Numbered from the stretch's first letter, positions 1-9,213 are shown. The stretch is 33,492 nucleotides of DNA from Bacteroidales bacterium (GCA_016295245.1 JAEDLO010000008.1:1-33492); one strand, 5' to 3'. Numbers and translations are program-made. Notes: a model not told the origin generated them from the letters alone.

Positions 1-1968
1 CTGTTTATCAGTGATATAATCGCCAGGGCAGGTTCAAAGCAAAAGAGTATCGTAAACCCTTCGAACTACAAGACAGGAAGGTACAGAGTGAATTATAAGG
101 ACGCCGAAAGTATTTCAATCTATTTCGCCGCCCCATCTTACTCCAACCTGCTTGACACGAAGTGCAACTATGTAATGAAAAACGGCCTGAGGCGTACCAG
201 CGGCACCACCATAGAAAATATGGTGAGGTTTGACAACATCGACTATGGCAAGAATGTCTTTGAAGTCAGCATAGCGGGAAGCAACTTGCCGGAGTCGAGC
301 AAGCGCGTGATTGTCACGGTCATCCCGCCTTGGTATGCAAGCAACGTTGCATTCGCATTCTACGCTCTGTTGTTGCTTAGCATTGTGTCGACCAATTTCG
401 TCTTGTACAGCCGCAGAAAAACTCAGAGGCAGGAAGCCAGGATCAAGGAGCTGATGAACGAGAAGCAGAAGGAAATCTATCAGTCCAAGGTCAACTTCTT
501 CACGGACATCACCCACGAGATCCGCACTCCGCTGACGCTAATTAAGATGCCGCTCGAGAAGGTGATAAGCAACAAGAGTTACGACCCGTCGGCAGAAAAA
601 GATATGCTGACCATCCAGGCCAACACGGACCGTCTCATCACTCTTACCAACCAGCTGCTGGACATCCGTAAGCTCGAACAGGGCAATCCTGAGATACATT
701 ACACGCAGCAGGATATCTGCTCTCATCTGCGTGAAATATGTGACGGTTTCCGTAATGTAGCAGATGACCAGAACACCAGCTTGGAACTCATCCTCCCTGA
801 AGAGAGTCACAAGATGCTCTATTCGAAGGACGGCCTGGAAAAGATTGTAGGCAACCTGATTTCCAACGCCCTCAAATACGGCAAGGACAGCATCGTCGTG
901 AGCCTGACACTTTACGATGACATCATCCGCATCCGCGTCAATTCGAACGGCGAGAGGATCCCTGAGGAAAACCTCGAGAACATCTTCAAGAAGTTCTTCC
1001 ACGGCGGCAAGGGCACAGGCCTCGGCCTGCCGCTTGCGAGAGCAATCGCAGAGCAGCACGGAGGCCGTCTGTTCGTGGATGCCGAAATCAAGGACGCAAA
1101 CTCATTTGTCGTCGAGATTCCAAACAAACAGCTCGAAAAGGAGAACCAGGTCATCGGTGACGCAGCCGAAGAGACAGAGAAGAAATATGATTTCGACAAC
1201 TCCCGCCACACAGTGCTCATAGCCGAAGACGACCGTGATTTCAGAGCCTACCTTGCAGAGCAGTTGTCAAGTGAGTACAATGTGGTGGTGGCGCCTAACG
1301 GAAAGGCAGCTCTCGAAATCGTCGAAAGGCAGAAGATTGATATCGTCATCAGCGACGTGATGATGCCTGAGATGGACGGATGCCAGCTCTGCAACGCCAT
1401 CAAGACCAATATGGACACCAGCCATATCCCTGTCATCCTGCTTACTGCAGCCGTCGGAATGCAGACGCGCATCGAAACCCTTCAGGTCGGCGCCGAGGGC
1501 TACATCGAGAAGCCTTTCCCTATAGCCCTGCTGATGGCCAATATCGCCAACGTATTCAAGAACAAGGAGATATCATACCACCAGTTCGCCAACTCGCCGC
1601 TGACACACTACAACAGCGTGACATCCAACAAGGTCGATGACGCCTTTATGGAGAAGCTCCACAGCGCGATAATGCAGCACATCTCTGAGCCTGACCTGAG
1701 TATCGACACTCTGACAAACATACTCGGCACCAGCAAATCTACACTATACCGTAAGGTAAAGGCCAATACCGACCTGAATATCAATGAGTATGTGCGTCTA
1801 TGCCGACTCAAGCAGGCCGCAGAGCTGCTTTCAAGCCAACAATACAGAATCAATGAGGTTGCCTTCCTGGTCGGCTTCTCATCATCTTCCTACTTTGCAA
1901 CCAGCTTCCAGAAGCAGTTCAATATTTCTCCTTCTCAATTCGTCAAGAACCTGAAGAACAAACAATAA
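1..1968 (+). CDS. Hybrid two-component system regulator (HTCS), 5'-truncated by window edge
   Basis: The frame is open from base 1, so the gene begins upstream; the GTG at 88 is an internal Val. The visible 655 residues show the end of a periplasmic Y_Y_Y-type beta-sandwich, a membrane segment near 345-405, a HisKA domain (ITHEIRTPLTL, phospho-accepting His codon 514-516), a HATPase with N box (NLISNALKYG) and G box (GTGLGLPLA), a receiver domain (AEDD; phospho-Asp codon 1354-1356 in SDVMMPEMDG; Lys in EKPFP), and a C-terminal AraC-type double helix-turn-helix from about 1650. This order is diagnostic of Bacteroidota HTCS proteins, which bind an oligosaccharide in the periplasm and directly activate polysaccharide loci. 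Its position beside xylan genes suggests a xylo-oligosaccharide ligand; that is inference, because most of the sensor domain lies outside the window. Confidence 0.95.
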   Translation: MFISDIIARAGSKQKSIVNPSNYKTGRYRVNYKDAESISIYFAAPSYSNLLDTKCNYVMKNGLRRTSGTTIENMVRFDNIDYGKNVFEVSIAGSNLPESSKRVIVTVIPPWYASNVAFAFYALLLLSIVSTNFVLYSRRKTQRQEARIKELMNEKQKEIYQSKVNFFTDITHEIRTPLTLIKMPLEKVISNKSYDPSAEKDMLTIQANTDRLITLTNQLLDIRKLEQGNPEIHYTQQDICSHLREICDGFRNVADDQNTSLELILPEESHKMLYSKDGLEKIVGNLISNALKYGKDSIVVSLTLYDDIIRIRVNSNGERIPEENLENIFKKFFHGGKGTGLGLPLARAIAEQHGGRLFVDAEIKDANSFVVEIPNKQLEKENQVIGDAAEETEKKYDFDNSRHTVLIAEDDRDFRAYLAEQLSSEYNVVVAPNGKAALEIVERQKIDIVISDVMMPEMDGCQLCNAIKTNMDTSHIPVILLTAAVGMQTRIETLQVGAEGYIEKPFPIALLMANIANVFKNKEISYHQFANSPLTHYNSVTSNKVDDAFMEKLHSAIMQHISEPDLSIDTLTNILGTSKSTLYRKVKANTDLNINEYVRLCRLKQAAELLSSQQYRINEVAFLVGFSSSSYFATSFQKQFNISPSQFVKNLKNKQ

Positions 1969-1975
1969 AACTAAA

Positions 1976-2013
1976 GAAGGTGACTGTCGGTCGAAAGACC
2001 TTCAGTCACCTTC
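1976..2013. terminator. Bidirectional hairpin between the HTCS gene and xylA
   Basis: An 11-bp stem (1976-1986 with 2003-2013, GAAGGTGACTG/CAGTCACCTTC) is topped by a second 4-bp stem GGTC/GACC (1989-1992 with 1997-2000) and a GAAA loop. It sits between the converging stop codons of the regulator and xylA and can serve both strands. The T tracts beside it are weak. Confidence 0.75.
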
Positions 2014-2039
2014 CTTTATCAGGATTATCTTACGAGAGA

Positions 2040-3356
2040 CTAGATGTACATATTGATGATAGCCTCGTAGAGCTCCTGCTTACCTGAGGTAGATGCAGGC
2101 TCGCCTGCCTTGCGGGCGTAGTCAGCAACCTGGTCGAGGGTGAGCTTGCCGTCCTCGAAGTCCTTGCCGATGCCGCTGTCGAATGAAGCGTAACGCTCCT
2201 TGAGCATAGCAGGGATCTGTGAGTTCTCGAGGATGTCAGCTGCGATCAGAAGAGCGCGTGCCATTACATCCATACCGGCGATGTGGCTGATGAAGATGTC
2301 CTCGAGGTCGGTAGAGTTACGACGGGTCTTTGCATCGAAGTTGGTACCACCGCCCTGGAGGCCGCCGCCCTTGACGATTACCATCATAGCCTGTACCATC
2401 TCGTAGAGGTCGATTGGGAACTGGTCGGTATCCCAGCCATTCTGGTAGTCACCGCGGTTAGCGTCGATTGAGCCGAGCATACCGCAGTCAACTGCGCACT
2501 GGAGTTCGTGCTCGAAGGTGTGGCCAGCGAGAGTAGCGTGGTTAACCTCGATATTCACCTTGAAGTCCTTGTCAAGACCGTGAGCGCGGAGGAAGCCGAT
2601 TACAGTCTCGGTGTCAACATCGTACTGGTGCTTTGAAGGCTCCATCGGCTTAGGCTCGATGAGGAACACGCCCTTGAAGCCCTTTGAGCGGGCATAGTCG
2701 CGTGCCATCCTGAGCATAGTAGCCATATGCTCCTTCTCACGCTTCATATCGGTGTTCAGGAGGCTCATATAGCCCTCACGGCCACCCCAGAATACATATG
2801 CATCACCACCGAGCTCGATAGTAGCGTCGATAGCGTTCTTGATCTGAAGCATTGCGCGTGCTGCAACGTTAAAGTCAGGGTTGGTTGATGCGCCGTTCAT
2901 ATAGCGCTTGTTGCCGAATACGTTTGCGGTACCCCAGAGGTTCTTGATGCCGGTCTCTGCCTGCTTCTGCTTAAGGTATGCAACTACCTCCTTGAGGTTT
3001 GCCTCATATTCCTCGGCTGTAGCAGCCTCGGCTACGAGGTCGGTGTCGTGGAAGCAGTAGTACTCGATGCCGAGTTTCTGCATAATCTCGAAACCTGCGT
3101 CAACTTTGTTCTTTGCTGCCTCAACCGGGCAAGCTGCTCCATTCCAAGGGAAGCTCTTGGTGCCGCCGCCGAACTGGTCGCCACCCTCTGCACAGAGTGT
3201 GTGCCACCAAGCCATTGCGAACTTGAACCAATCCTTCATCTTTTTGCCGGCTACAACCTGCTCAGGGTTGTAGTAGTGGAATGCAAGTGGGTTCTTGCTG
3301 TCTTTGCCCTCGAACTGGATCTTACCAATCTGCGGGAAATATTCTTTTGTTGCCAT
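2040..3356 (-). CDS. xylA: Xylose isomerase
   Basis: At 438 residues this matches class II xylose isomerases. It interconverts D-xylose and D-xylulose in the cytoplasm, the first step of the isomerase pathway. Visible signatures are CFHDTD (catalytic His103 and Asp106), VFWGGREGY near 188-196, and the metal-binding LIEPKPMEP segment with Glu234 and Lys236. It is the last gene of a leftward operon (symporter, GH43, xylB, xylA), 26 bp after xylB and preceded by an A-rich leader. The hairpin at 1976-2013 ends the transcript. Sequence and context agree and I see nothing odd. Confidence 0.98.
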   Translation of the reverse strand: MATKEYFPQIGKIQFEGKDSKNPLAFHYYNPEQVVAGKKMKDWFKFAMAWWHTLCAEGGDQFGGGTKSFPWNGAACPVEAAKNKVDAGFEIMQKLGIEYYCFHDTDLVAEAATAEEYEANLKEVVAYLKQKQAETGIKNLWGTANVFGNKRYMNGASTNPDFNVAARAMLQIKNAIDATIELGGDAYVFWGGREGYMSLLNTDMKREKEHMATMLRMARDYARSKGFKGVFLIEPKPMEPSKHQYDVDTETVIGFLRAHGLDKDFKVNIEVNHATLAGHTFEHELQCAVDCGMLGSIDANRGDYQNGWDTDQFPIDLYEMVQAMMVIVKGGGLQGGGTNFDAKTRRNSTDLEDIFISHIAGMDVMARALLIAADILENSQIPAMLKERYASFDSGIGKDFEDGKLTLDQVADYARKAGEPASTSGKQELYEAIINMYI

Positions 3357-3382
3357 AATGAGTGATTATTTTTGGTGTAAAA

Positions 3383-4858
3383 TTACAAAGATTTTTCCAA
3401 TTCTTCTTTCCATTTTTCGTATGCCTGGTCAAGAGCCGGTTTCCATCCGGCCTGAGGCTCAACCAAACCCTCGAGGGTCAGGTTGGAGAATGCCTCCTCA
3501 GTGGTCTTGTAGAAGCCTGCACCGAGGGCTCCACCGCGGGCGGCACCCAAAGAACCGTCAGTATTGAGCAGTTCAATCGTTGAGTCACACAGGGTTGCAA
3601 GCGTGCCACGGAAGATTGGGCTGAGGAACATATTGGCCTTGCCCGCACGGATGACCTTGAGGTCGAGGCCGAGGTTCTTCATAATATCGATGCCGTAGCG
3701 GAACGAGAAGGCGATGCCTTCCTGGGCAGCGCGGAGGATGTGCGCCTTGCTGTGGCGTACGAGGTCAATTCCTACCATCCTTGCGCCCACCGTCTTGTTG
3801 ACGAGCACTCGCTCTGCGCCATTGCCGAAAGGCAACATCAAAAGGCCGTCGGAACCTGCAGGCACCGTTGCGGCGAGCTCATTCATCACAGGATAGCTAA
3901 GGTCGCTGGAGACATTCCTGTGGATCCAGGAGTTCATAATGCCGGTGCCGTTGATGCACAAAAGAACACCCAGGCGAGCTGCGTCGGCGGTGTTGTTGAC
4001 GTGCAGGAAGGTGTTAACGCGCGACTGCGGGTCAGCCTTCGGCACATCGGTAACGCCGTAAACCACGCCGCTGGTGCCGCCCGTTGCGGCGATTTCGCCA
4101 GGGTTGAGCACGTTGAGCGAGAAGGCGTTGTTCGGCTGGTCGCCGGCGCGGTAGCAGATAGGAGTGCCCTCAGGGATGCCCAGAAGGTCCTCCGTCTTCT
4201 TGTCCGTTGCGGCCTGGAAGCCGATTGAAGGCACGATTTCAGGGATGAGCTCCGGATCGATGCCGTAGTAATCGGCCACGAAGTCGGCCCTGCATCCATT
4301 CTTGAAGTCCCAGAGAATCTGCTCTGAAAGGCCGGTCTCGGTGGTTGACACCTTGCCCGAGAGCTTGTAGGCCGCATAGTCGCCCGGAAGCATAAACTTC
4401 CAGATCTTCGCGTAGATCTCCGGCTCGTTTCTCTTTACCCAGGCGAGTTTCGATGCGGTGAAGTTGCCCGGAGAGTTGAGAAGCTGAGACATACACTTGT
4501 CATATCCGATGCCCTCGAGGGCTTCGGCGCCGATTTCAACGGCGCGGGAGTCACACCAGATGATGGAGTCCCTGACCGGCTTGACGTCGCTGTCAACCGC
4601 TACAAGTCCGTGCATCTGGTAGGTGATGCCGATGGAAGCGACCTTGGAGATTTGGTGGCGTGTGGCAATATCCTTCACACCGGTGCAGATGAAGTCCCAC
4701 CACATTTCAGGGGACTGTTCTGCCCAGCCGTTGCGGACAGCCTTGATAGGAGCCTCGCTCTTCGGATTGGTTGAAGAGTCGACGCAAACGCCGGTCTCTA
4801 TGTCAAGAAGCGAAACCTTGACAGACGATGAACCGATATCGATACCTAATGAATACAT
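3383..4858 (-). CDS. xylB: Xylulokinase (FGGY family)
   Basis: It phosphorylates D-xylulose to xylulose-5-phosphate, the second step after XylA. The protein opens with the FGGY phosphate-binding stretch GIDIGSSSVKVSLLD. It carries the xylulose-contacting QMHG motif (81-84), the catalytic Asp in RAGDQPNNAF (Asp240), and the ATP-binding GGTSGVVYG and GAARGGALGAG segments. The frame extends to an ATG at 4888, but that start overlaps the upstream GH43 gene by 17 bp. I chose 4858 because it places the conserved MYSLGIDIG at the N terminus after an A-rich leader typical of Bacteroidota and gives 491 residues. It is co-transcribed with xylA. Confidence 0.96.
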   Translation of the reverse strand: MYSLGIDIGSSSVKVSLLDIETGVCVDSSTNPKSEAPIKAVRNGWAEQSPEMWWDFICTGVKDIATRHQISKVASIGITYQMHGLVAVDSDVKPVRDSIIWCDSRAVEIGAEALEGIGYDKCMSQLLNSPGNFTASKLAWVKRNEPEIYAKIWKFMLPGDYAAYKLSGKVSTTETGLSEQILWDFKNGCRADFVADYYGIDPELIPEIVPSIGFQAATDKKTEDLLGIPEGTPICYRAGDQPNNAFSLNVLNPGEIAATGGTSGVVYGVTDVPKADPQSRVNTFLHVNNTADAARLGVLLCINGTGIMNSWIHRNVSSDLSYPVMNELAATVPAGSDGLLMLPFGNGAERVLVNKTVGARMVGIDLVRHSKAHILRAAQEGIAFSFRYGIDIMKNLGLDLKVIRAGKANMFLSPIFRGTLATLCDSTIELLNTDGSLGAARGGALGAGFYKTTEEAFSNLTLEGLVEPQAGWKPALDQAYEKWKEELEKSL

Positions 4859-4871
4859 TGTATTGTTTTGA

Positions 4872-5852
4872 TTAGTCAATTCCGTCAATGGTGTTGATGT
4901 TGCCCTCGGCGTCGTAGGTAAGCTCGCAGACCTTGAGGCTGCGCAGGCAGTTGATGCCGTTTGAAGGCACGCTGTCGTGGTGGAAGAGCCACCATTTACC
5001 CTCGAACTCCACGATGCTGTGGTGGGTGGTCCAGCCGACTACAGGGGTGAGAATCTGGCCCTTGTAGGTGAATGGTCCGTAAGGGTTGTCGCCCACGGCG
5101 TAGCAGAGCAGATGAGTGTCGCCGGTAGAGTAGCTGAAGTAGTACTTGCCGTTGTATTTGTGCATCCAGCTGGCCTCGAAGAAGCGGCGCGAGTTGTCGC
5201 CGGCAAGCAGCGGCTGTCCGTTCTCATCGAGAATCACGACGTCGCGAGGCTCCTCGGCAAACTGAAGCATATCGTCAGAGAGCTTGGCAACCTTGGCGCA
5301 AAGTGCAGGCTCGTCGTCCTTCGGGAGGACTGACCCTTTGTCGAGCGCCTTGTTGTTGCGGTAGCGCTGAAGCTGACCGCCCCAGATACCTCCAAAGTAG
5401 AAGTAGTGCTCGCCGTTCTCCTCATAGACACACACGTCGATCGAATAGCTGCCCCTCATAGGGTCCGGCTGAGGCACGAACGGGCCGCAAGGGTTGTCGC
5501 CGACGGCAACGCCGAAGTGGAACACGTCGTTCTTGTCCTTCATCGGGAAGTAGAGGTAGTATTTGCCGTCTTTGCGGGCGATGTCGCAGTCCCAGAGCTG
5601 ACGGCCGGCCCAGGCGATATCCTCCCTCTTGAGGACAACGCCGTAATCCTTGACAGGCGAGGTCATAGGGTCATTGCCTTCGAGCGAGAGGACGTGGTAG
5701 TCCTTCATATCATACTCGCTGCCGTCGTCGTCATCGGGAATACCTGACTCCCAATCGTGTGAAGGGTAGATGTAGAGCTTTCCGTCAAAAACGTGAACTG
5801 ACGGATCCGCCATATAATCTGATGGCCAAACGTATCTTTTTTTGGTTTTCAT
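4872..5852 (-). CDS. Cytoplasmic glycoside hydrolase family 43 (beta-xylosidase/alpha-L-arabinofuranosidase type)
   Basis: This is a single-domain five-bladed propeller of 326 residues without signal peptide, so it acts in the cytoplasm. The GH43 triad is visible: base Asp16 in MADPSVHV, pKa-modulating Asp139 in SIDVCVY, and acid Glu226 in RFFEASWM. Repeated blade motifs include DGKYYLYF and NGKYYFSYS. Lying between the symporter (7 bp away) and xylB, it most likely releases xylose or arabinose from imported short oligosaccharides. The exact linkage cannot be settled from sequence; it resembles the cytosolic GH43 type of Bacteroidota xylose operons. Confidence 0.92.
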   Translation of the reverse strand: MKTKKRYVWPSDYMADPSVHVFDGKLYIYPSHDWESGIPDDDDGSEYDMKDYHVLSLEGNDPMTSPVKDYGVVLKREDIAWAGRQLWDCDIARKDGKYYLYFPMKDKNDVFHFGVAVGDNPCGPFVPQPDPMRGSYSIDVCVYEENGEHYFYFGGIWGGQLQRYRNNKALDKGSVLPKDDEPALCAKVAKLSDDMLQFAEEPRDVVILDENGQPLLAGDNSRRFFEASWMHKYNGKYYFSYSTGDTHLLCYAVGDNPYGPFTYKGQILTPVVGWTTHHSIVEFEGKWWLFHHDSVPSNGINCLRSLKVCELTYDAEGNINTIDGID

Positions 5853-5859
5853 ATATTGA

Positions 5860-7296
5860 TTATTGGTTTTCTTTCATTCTCTGCTCGATGGCAGTGTTGA
5901 TTTCGTCCATCTTCTCGTCGCTGAGCTCATACTTGCTGATGATGAAGATTGCAAGCAGCAGCAGGACTGCAGGGATGACGCAGACGAGCCAGAGGATACC
6001 CTGCTGGGCAAGCTGAGTCTGCTCGGCTGCAGCAGCATCATACTTCACCAGGGCGAGGACCAGACCCGGAACGACGCCACCCAGGGCCATACCGGCCTTG
6101 AAAAAGATGCCGGTCAGGGCGTTCACGATGCCGGCGATGCGCTTGCCGGTGGTGTACTCGCCGTAAGCGACAACCTCAGGGACGAGGGCCCACATATAAC
6201 CGGTGGCGGTGATGATACCGGTGCTCTTGATGAACTGGGCCACGCACAGGAGCCAGAACTGCGACTTCAGGGCAGGGATACTCACGAAGATGTACATCAT
6301 CGCCATACCGACTACCGCAGTGCCGAGGAAGAGGTAGAACATACCCTTCTTGCCTATCTTCTTCTTGATTGCCGGAACCAGAGGCATAAAGATGAAGGCA
6401 GGGATGGTGCCGAGCCACATAAAGGCTGTGGTCATAAAGGCGTTGGCGTGGATAGTGCTGGTCATAAAGTACGAGTCGGCTGCATTGCTCACACTCATCA
6501 TCGCGAAGGCTGTGATGAAGAAGAAAGCCAGGACGCGCAGAGGCTTGTTGCGGCCGAACTCGGTCCACAGGTCACTGACCTTTACGTTGGCGGACTCCTT
6601 CTCGTCCATCACCACCCTCTCCTTACATTGCGAGAAGCAGAAAATGAGGAGCAGAAGGCCGGCGATGGCGAAGATGGCCATAGTGATGAACCAGGCGCTT
6701 GCAGACTCGGGGGTATTGTAAACGGCCTCCATCTTGCCGGTCTGAGGGTTTGCAACCTTAGGGGCGAAGATGGCGATCACCAGCGGAAGGGACTTGACTG
6801 CAAGACCGCCGAGGTTGGCCATAAACATACGGGTGGAAGTGAGCACAGTGATTTCATCCGTGTCGCGGGTAAGCGAGGAATTGAGGGCTCCGTAAGGCAC
6901 ATTCACCAGGGTGTAGCACATAGACATACCAACGTAGGTGATGTAGGCATAGGCAACGGATCCGCTGAACTTGCCCCAGAAGCAAAGAATGGCAAGACCT
7001 ACGAGAGGAATACCTCCGAGGACGAGCCAGGAGCGGTATTTTCCCCACTTCGGATTACCCTTGTCGACGATGGTTCCGACGATAGGATCCCAGAGCACGT
7101 CCACAAGACGCACGATGAGGAACATAACAGCGGCCACCTCAGGCTTGAGGCCATATACGTTGGTGTAGAAGAAGAGCAGCCAGATGCTGATTGTCTGATA
7201 AATCAGGTTTTGAGCAAGGTCTCCTGAACCGAATCCGATTCGTTGAAGCCAGCTGAGCTTGTAGAAGCCGTTTTTAGCGTTTTCAGTGTTACTCAT
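5860..7296 (-). CDS. GPH-family sugar:cation symporter (MelB-like MFS), probable xyloside transporter
   Basis: A 478-residue inner-membrane protein with about 12 hydrophobic segments. The N-terminal GFGSGDLAQNLIY and the cation-site region RLVDVLWDPIVGTIVD (Asp66, Asp70, Asp78) are hallmarks of the MelB/GPH family. It leads the leftward operon that continues into a cytoplasmic GH43, xylB and xylA, so the likely cargo is xylose or xylo-oligosaccharides. A Bacteroidota -7 box lies upstream at 7338-7345. The substrate assignment is inferred from context. Confidence 0.93.
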   Translation of the reverse strand: MSNTENAKNGFYKLSWLQRIGFGSGDLAQNLIYQTISIWLLFFYTNVYGLKPEVAAVMFLIVRLVDVLWDPIVGTIVDKGNPKWGKYRSWLVLGGIPLVGLAILCFWGKFSGSVAYAYITYVGMSMCYTLVNVPYGALNSSLTRDTDEITVLTSTRMFMANLGGLAVKSLPLVIAIFAPKVANPQTGKMEAVYNTPESASAWFITMAIFAIAGLLLLIFCFSQCKERVVMDEKESANVKVSDLWTEFGRNKPLRVLAFFFITAFAMMSVSNAADSYFMTSTIHANAFMTTAFMWLGTIPAFIFMPLVPAIKKKIGKKGMFYLFLGTAVVGMAMMYIFVSIPALKSQFWLLCVAQFIKSTGIITATGYMWALVPEVVAYGEYTTGKRIAGIVNALTGIFFKAGMALGGVVPGLVLALVKYDAAAAEQTQLAQQGILWLVCVIPAVLLLLAIFIISKYELSDEKMDEINTAIEQRMKENQ

Positions 7297-7337
7297 TATC
7301 GTTTTGATTGTTTAATTCGCGCGTTCTTTCCATTATA

Positions 7338-7345
7338 CAAATATA
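7338..7345 (-). promoter_or_regulatory. Putative -7 box of the symporter-GH43-xylB-xylA operon
   Basis: On the minus strand the sequence reads TATATTTG, a full match to the Bacteroidota -7 consensus TAnnTTTG. Predicted start of transcription is near 7331, giving a leader of about 35 nt. No TTTG is seen at the expected -33 distance, so activation by a regulator such as the HTCS is likely. Confidence 0.55.
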
Positions 7346-7396
7346 AAGAAGTAATGTCGCACCATAGGCGAAGAATCAATCAAATGCTTTCATTTT

Positions 7397-7452
7397 TGTT
7401 TCAAATAATCGCCCTAGGCTTATTCAAAACCTTATGACCTATTTTTGAAACA
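7397..7452. promoter_or_regulatory. Inverted repeat between divergent xylan operons, candidate operator
   Basis: Perfect 9-bp arms TGTTTCAAA (7397-7405) and TTTGAAACA (7444-7452) flank 38 bp that contain a further AATAA/TTATT pair (7404-7408 and 7420-7424). It lies between the -7 boxes of the two divergent operons, where one bound regulator could control both. The function is inferred. Confidence 0.4.
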
Positions 7453-7471
7453 GAGTTATTTTCTATTTATC

Positions 7472-7479
7472 TACTTTTG
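7472..7479 (+). promoter_or_regulatory. Putative -7 box of the GH43-GH8-CE15 operon
   Basis: TACTTTTG matches TAnnTTTG exactly and predicts a transcript starting near 7486, 26 nt before the ATG at 7512. A TTTG at 7444-7447 is the only -33 candidate and its 24-bp spacer is long. The box overlaps a GTG at 7479, which rules that codon out as a start. Confidence 0.55.
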
Positions 7480-7511
7480 TGTCGAAACCACCAAAGGCTA
7501 AGCCAAAACAA

Positions 7512-9158
7512 ATGAAACTCAGCCCCGCAATATCAATTCTGCTAGCCGCAACGGCCGCCCTGTCCTGCTCTACAGACGAGAAAGGCAAGGCTGTCTTCGA
7601 CTATTTCGAATATGCGGGAAACGACACCTTCTACCTTGAGCACCCGCTTCCGGACGAGAGTTGGGTCTATAATCCCATACTTCCGGGCTGGTACTCCGAC
7701 CCGAGCATCTGCACCAACGGCGAGGGAGACTATTTTCTGGCGACATCGACCTTTGTATATTATCCGGGCGTTCCGCTCTTCCATAGTCGCGACCTGGTGA
7801 ACTGGAAGCAGATTGGAAACGTCCTGACCAGCGATGCGCAGATGGCGGGAATGGAAGGCCAGGGCGTCAGTGGCGGCATCTTCGCCCCTGACATCAAGTA
7901 CAATCCGGCAAACAAAACCTACTATATGACGACCATCAACGTCGGCACGGGCAACTTCTTCGTGAAGACTACCGACCCGTGGGGCGAGTGGTCGGAACCT
8001 ATTGCGCTTCCTGAAGTGCACGGCATCGACCCGTCGTTCTTCTTTGACGAGGATGGACGCGCCTATATCGTGAACAATGACGACGCGCCTGACGGAAAGC
8101 CTGAGTATGACGGCCACAGGACGATACGTATCAGGGAGTTCGACACAGCGACCGACAAGGTTTGCGGCGAAGAGATCATCCTGCTCAACAAGGGGGTAAG
8201 ACCTGAAGAAAAGCCTATCTGGATCGAAGGTCCGCACATTTACAAGATTAACGGCAAGTACTTCCTGATGGCCGCCGAAGGCGGTACGAGTGTGGAGCAC
8301 TCGGAGGTCATTCTCCGCGCAGACTCCCCTATGGGCCCGTACACCCCGTGGAAGGGAAATCCTATCCTTACCCAGAGACATCTTGACGCAAACAGGGACA
8401 ATCCTGTCACCTGTGCGGGTCACGCCGATCTCGTGCAGACCCCCGAGGGTGACTGGTGGGCGGTGTTCCTTGCCTGCAGGCCTACCCACGATGACCACGA
8501 GAACCTCGGCAGGGAGACCTTCCTGATGCCGGTTAGATGGAGCCAGGACGGCTTCCCTTATCTGACTGAAGGCGAGCAGACCGTTCCTCCTATTGTCAAG
8601 GTCAATGGGGCCGCCAGAGGCGAGAGTGTCACTTTCGGCAACTTCCGCGTCAGGGATGAATTCAACAGCGATAAACTCGGACTCGAGTGGATGACCCTCA
8701 GGAGCGGTGCAGAGCATCTTTACTCCCTTGACGAGAAGAAAGGCAGCCTTACTCTTAACTGCTCGCCTGTCAAGGCAAGCGACAAGTCAACCCCTGCCCT
8801 GATTGCACGCAGGCTCCAACACCACAGTTTCAGAGCATCGACAGGAATGAGCTTTGACGGCGGAGGCTCCGCCGGTATGATACTGTTCAAAGACGAGACC
8901 CATCACTACAGCTTCCTTTCCGACGGAGAAATTCTCAGTGTCCTGAAGGAAGACACCCTTCTGGCCTCGGTCAACACCGGGTCATACAAACAACTTGATT
9001 TGATAATCTCTTCGGACGGCCGCCAATTCCAGTTCGCCTATAAACTGGACGGTAATCAGGAAACGGTACTGCTCAACAATGTGAGCGCCGAACACCTTAG
9101 CACCAAAACTGCAGGCGGCTTCACCGGTACGACGATAGGAATATACGCAACTGATTAG
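7512..9158 (+). CDS. Lipoprotein GH43 (beta-xylosidase/arabinofuranosidase) with C-terminal beta-sandwich
   Basis: It begins with a lipoprotein signal (hydrophobic core, lipobox LSCS, Cys19), so it is exported and membrane-anchored. The GH43 propeller follows, with base Asp63 (GWYSDPS), modulator Asp173 (GIDPSFF) and acid Glu239 (WIEGPHIY). After about residue 365 comes a lectin-like beta-sandwich of the GH43_C2 type (FRVRDEFNSDKLGLEWM onward), as in classic beta-xylosidases. Total length is 548 residues. I chose ATG 7512 over the upstream GTG because the signal peptide starts there and the GTG lies in a promoter box. It heads the rightward operon and probably trims xylo-oligosaccharides in the periplasm or at the cell surface. 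Confidence 0.95.
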   Translation: MKLSPAISILLAATAALSCSTDEKGKAVFDYFEYAGNDTFYLEHPLPDESWVYNPILPGWYSDPSICTNGEGDYFLATSTFVYYPGVPLFHSRDLVNWKQIGNVLTSDAQMAGMEGQGVSGGIFAPDIKYNPANKTYYMTTINVGTGNFFVKTTDPWGEWSEPIALPEVHGIDPSFFFDEDGRAYIVNNDDAPDGKPEYDGHRTIRIREFDTATDKVCGEEIILLNKGVRPEEKPIWIEGPHIYKINGKYFLMAAEGGTSVEHSEVILRADSPMGPYTPWKGNPILTQRHLDANRDNPVTCAGHADLVQTPEGDWWAVFLACRPTHDDHENLGRETFLMPVRWSQDGFPYLTEGEQTVPPIVKVNGAARGESVTFGNFRVRDEFNSDKLGLEWMTLRSGAEHLYSLDEKKGSLTLNCSPVKASDKSTPALIARRLQHHSFRASTGMSFDGGGSAGMILFKDETHHYSFLSDGEILSVLKEDTLLASVNTGSYKQLDLIISSDGRQFQFAYKLDGNQETVLLNNVSAEHLSTKTAGGFTGTTIGIYATD

Positions 9159-9181
9159 ACTATTGCTGAACTTCACCTTTT

Positions 9182-9213
9182 CGGTCCGTTACTTTGGGAC
9201 AGGTAACGGACCG
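9182..9213 (+). terminator. Intercistronic hairpin between GH43 and GH8 genes
   Basis: An 11-bp perfect stem CGGTCCGTTAC/GTAACGGACCG (9182-9192 with 9203-9213) has a 10-nt loop and is followed by ATTTATTT. The trailing T tract is interrupted, so it may be a leaky terminator or an mRNA-stabilising hairpin that lowers expression of GH8 and CE15 relative to GH43. Confidence 0.55.

Noticed and set aside
88..90. GTG as the start of the hybrid two-component gene
   Set aside because: The frame is open and homologous in character back to base 1, so the gene is truncated by the window, not started here.
4859..4888. Upstream ATG for xylB (10 extra residues)
   Set aside because: It would overlap the GH43 gene and add a non-conserved Asn/Thr-rich tail; the ATG at 4858 has the typical A-rich leader and conserved N terminus.
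5863..7227. 454-codon open frame on the plus strand opposite the symporter gene
   Set aside because: It is antisense to a clear 12-helix transporter and its translation is a His/Asp/Glu/Gly-rich composition with no domain; it arises from codon bias on the real strand.
7542..8717. 391-codon open frame on the minus strand opposite the GH43 lipoprotein
   Set aside because: It mirrors a gene with intact catalytic residues, has no leader or recognisable motif, and reads as an Arg/Val/Glu-rich shadow.
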